In this document: positions 4,576-5,324 of the stretch, in pieces
Layout: the number at the start of each line of letters is the position of its first letter
Position numbering within the stretch: position 1 is the stretch's first letter
Assembly (NCBI GenBank): GCA_946183895.1
Contig: CAMHDX010000091.1
Span: forward strand, 1 to 5,324
Direction of reading: 5' to 3'
Length of the DNA: 5,324 nucleotides
From: an uncultured Porphyromonadaceae bacterium
Lineage (GTDB): Bacteria > Bacteroidota > Bacteroidia > Bacteroidales > Muribaculaceae
Made by a program: the position numbers and the translations under genes
The notes under the pieces: generated by a model
Databases searched by the model: none
Seen by the model: only the letters and a program-made list of their open reading frames with translations
Told to the model about the DNA's origin: nothing

Positions 4576-5324
4576 TTACAAGTACTTTTTCAACTCGCCC
4601 TCGAGGAGAGTGGCATCGTCAACACGCTTGACAATCTCACCGCTGACAATGATGAACGAGGTGGGCACGTGGTCAACGGCATAGGAGCTCAAGGCACGCG
4701 AATCGGTGCCGGCGGGCTCGTACACGCTTATCCACGGCACATTTTGCGCCGCTTGCTGCCACTGCACGGCATCGGCGTCAAGGCACACTTGATAGACCTC
4801 AAATCCCGCACTGTGATGAGCGGTGTACGCGTCGTTAATCACCCGGTTGAGCGCCGGCGAGAACGGCTGGTCGTACATCGTGAAGTTGAGCAGCACCACG
4901 CGGTTGCGCGAGGCAACCTCTTGCAGGTCGTGGCTATAGGCGCGATAGTCCTGCAGCTTGATGGGCAGCAACGACGCCTCGGTCACCTCGATGGGCGCGG
5001 CAGGCGCTGTGGCAGCTTTGCGCTCACGTTGCACCGCGAGCAGCAGGTTGACCAGGTAGGACGTGCGCGGGTCGCCCGTGCGATACTCATTAAAGCTGTT
5101 GGCGACTGCGCCGATGATGCGGATGTCTTGCTTGTCGCTCGGGTCAAACACCGGCTTGCCACCTATCCACTTGTTGATGGCATAGTAGGCAGGCATTGAC
5201 GACGGACTGGCGACAATGCGGCGGGCGAGGCTCTCCTTCCACACGGCAAACTCAGCATTCGCCGTGTCGGCAACGGCAAAGCGCATCGCCTCCTTGTCAA
5301 TGGTCATTATCTCCACAGCGTCCT
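4576..5324 (-). CDS. TlpA-like thioredoxin-fold protein lacking the CxxC (5' end outside window)
   Basis: The frame is open to the right edge, giving about 248 visible codons; the GTG at 5316 is internal, not a credible start. Numbering from that GTG, the first ~105 residues are mostly helical and the thioredoxin fold starts near 137 with RNRVVLLNFTMYDQPFSPAL. The position of the WCxxC motif reads MYDQPFS (147-153), so both active cysteines are absent. Later elements are conserved: FEVYQVCLDADAVQWQQAA (172-190), NVPWISVYEP (192-201) and the cis-proline loop VPTSFII (217-223). Bacteroidales carry a group of such envelope proteins, often with an N-terminal DUF4369 domain and a signal peptide or lipobox; those parts would be outside the window. 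A scaffold or binding role is more likely than disulfide exchange. It is the first visible gene of the block, 4 bases ahead of the deacetylase. Confidence 0.82.
   Translation of the reverse strand, partial: DAVEIMTIDKEAMRFAVADTANAEFAVWKESLARRIVASPSSMPAYYAINKWIGGKPVFDPSDKQDIRIIGAVANSFNEYRTGDPRTSYLVNLLLAVQRERKAATAPAAPIEVTEASLLPIKLQDYRAYSHDLQEVASRNRVVLLNFTMYDQPFSPALNRVINDAYTAHHSAGFEVYQVCLDADAVQWQQAAQNVPWISVYEPAGTDSRALSSYAVDHVPTSFIIVSGEIVKRVDDATLLEGELKKYL

Larger units (their letters stand above)
439..5324 (-). other. Probable six-gene operon
   Basis: Six minus-strand genes follow each other with junctions of +4, -4 (ATGA), +7, +12 and -1 (TGATG) bases. No gap can hold a normal promoter and none contains a terminator. 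The promoter must lie to the right of 5324 unless one sits inside a coding region. The two overlaps imply translational coupling of deacetylase with ATP-grasp and of the GYF protein with the J-like protein. Confidence 0.75.

Noticed and set aside
3253..5199. Three long plus-strand open frames (3253-3936, 3939-4547, 4258-5199)
   Set aside because: They lie antisense to the ATP-grasp, deacetylase and thioredoxin-fold genes, which have clear motifs; GC-rich codon use leaves the opposite frames open by chance.

Overview
The window looks like a chromosomal segment of a Bacteroidota bacterium, most likely an intestinal Bacteroidales (Muribaculaceae- or Prevotella-like), although nothing here fixes the genus. 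The reasons are a TAnnTTTG-type promoter with an upstream TTG, no clear Shine-Dalgarno tracts, a redox-dead TlpA-like protein of a type common in Bacteroidales, a dockerin-like C-terminus on a small secreted protein, and a GYF_2/CD225 protein. The genes are visibly GC-rich; the left 350 bases are much more AT-rich.

Layout. (1) Bases 1-178, minus strand: the first 59 codons of a transposase resembling the IS1634/IS4-type DDE group, running off the left edge, with a promoter at 218-247 that overlaps a 12-bp inverted repeat (191-222). (2) Bases about 250-430: an AT-rich stretch, probably holding the outer end of the insertion sequence, then a short GC-rich plus-strand reading frame ending in TAG at 428-430. 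That frame looks like the 3' end of a gene cut off by the element. (3) Bases 439-5324, minus strand: six tightly packed genes read right to left. They are a thioredoxin-fold protein without its cysteines (5' end outside the window), a PIG-L/LmbE deacetylase, an ATP-grasp enzyme, a small exported protein with one dockerin-like calcium loop, a GYF_2-QQPY-repeat-CD225 membrane protein, and a J-like-QP-repeat-CD225-like membrane protein.

The junctions in the six-gene block are 4 bp, an ATGA overlap, 7 bp, 12 bp and a TGATG overlap. There is no room for internal promoters of normal size, so a single transcript is the simplest reading. The first three genes suggest envelope or small-molecule chemistry (deacetylation plus ATP-dependent ligation). 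The last two are an unusual pair: both end in a two-helix CD225/dispanin-like membrane module joined by a long Gln/Pro-rich linker to a different N-terminal head (GYF_2 in one, a degenerate J domain without HPD in the other). That pair is the most interesting content. Functions beyond family level are inference.
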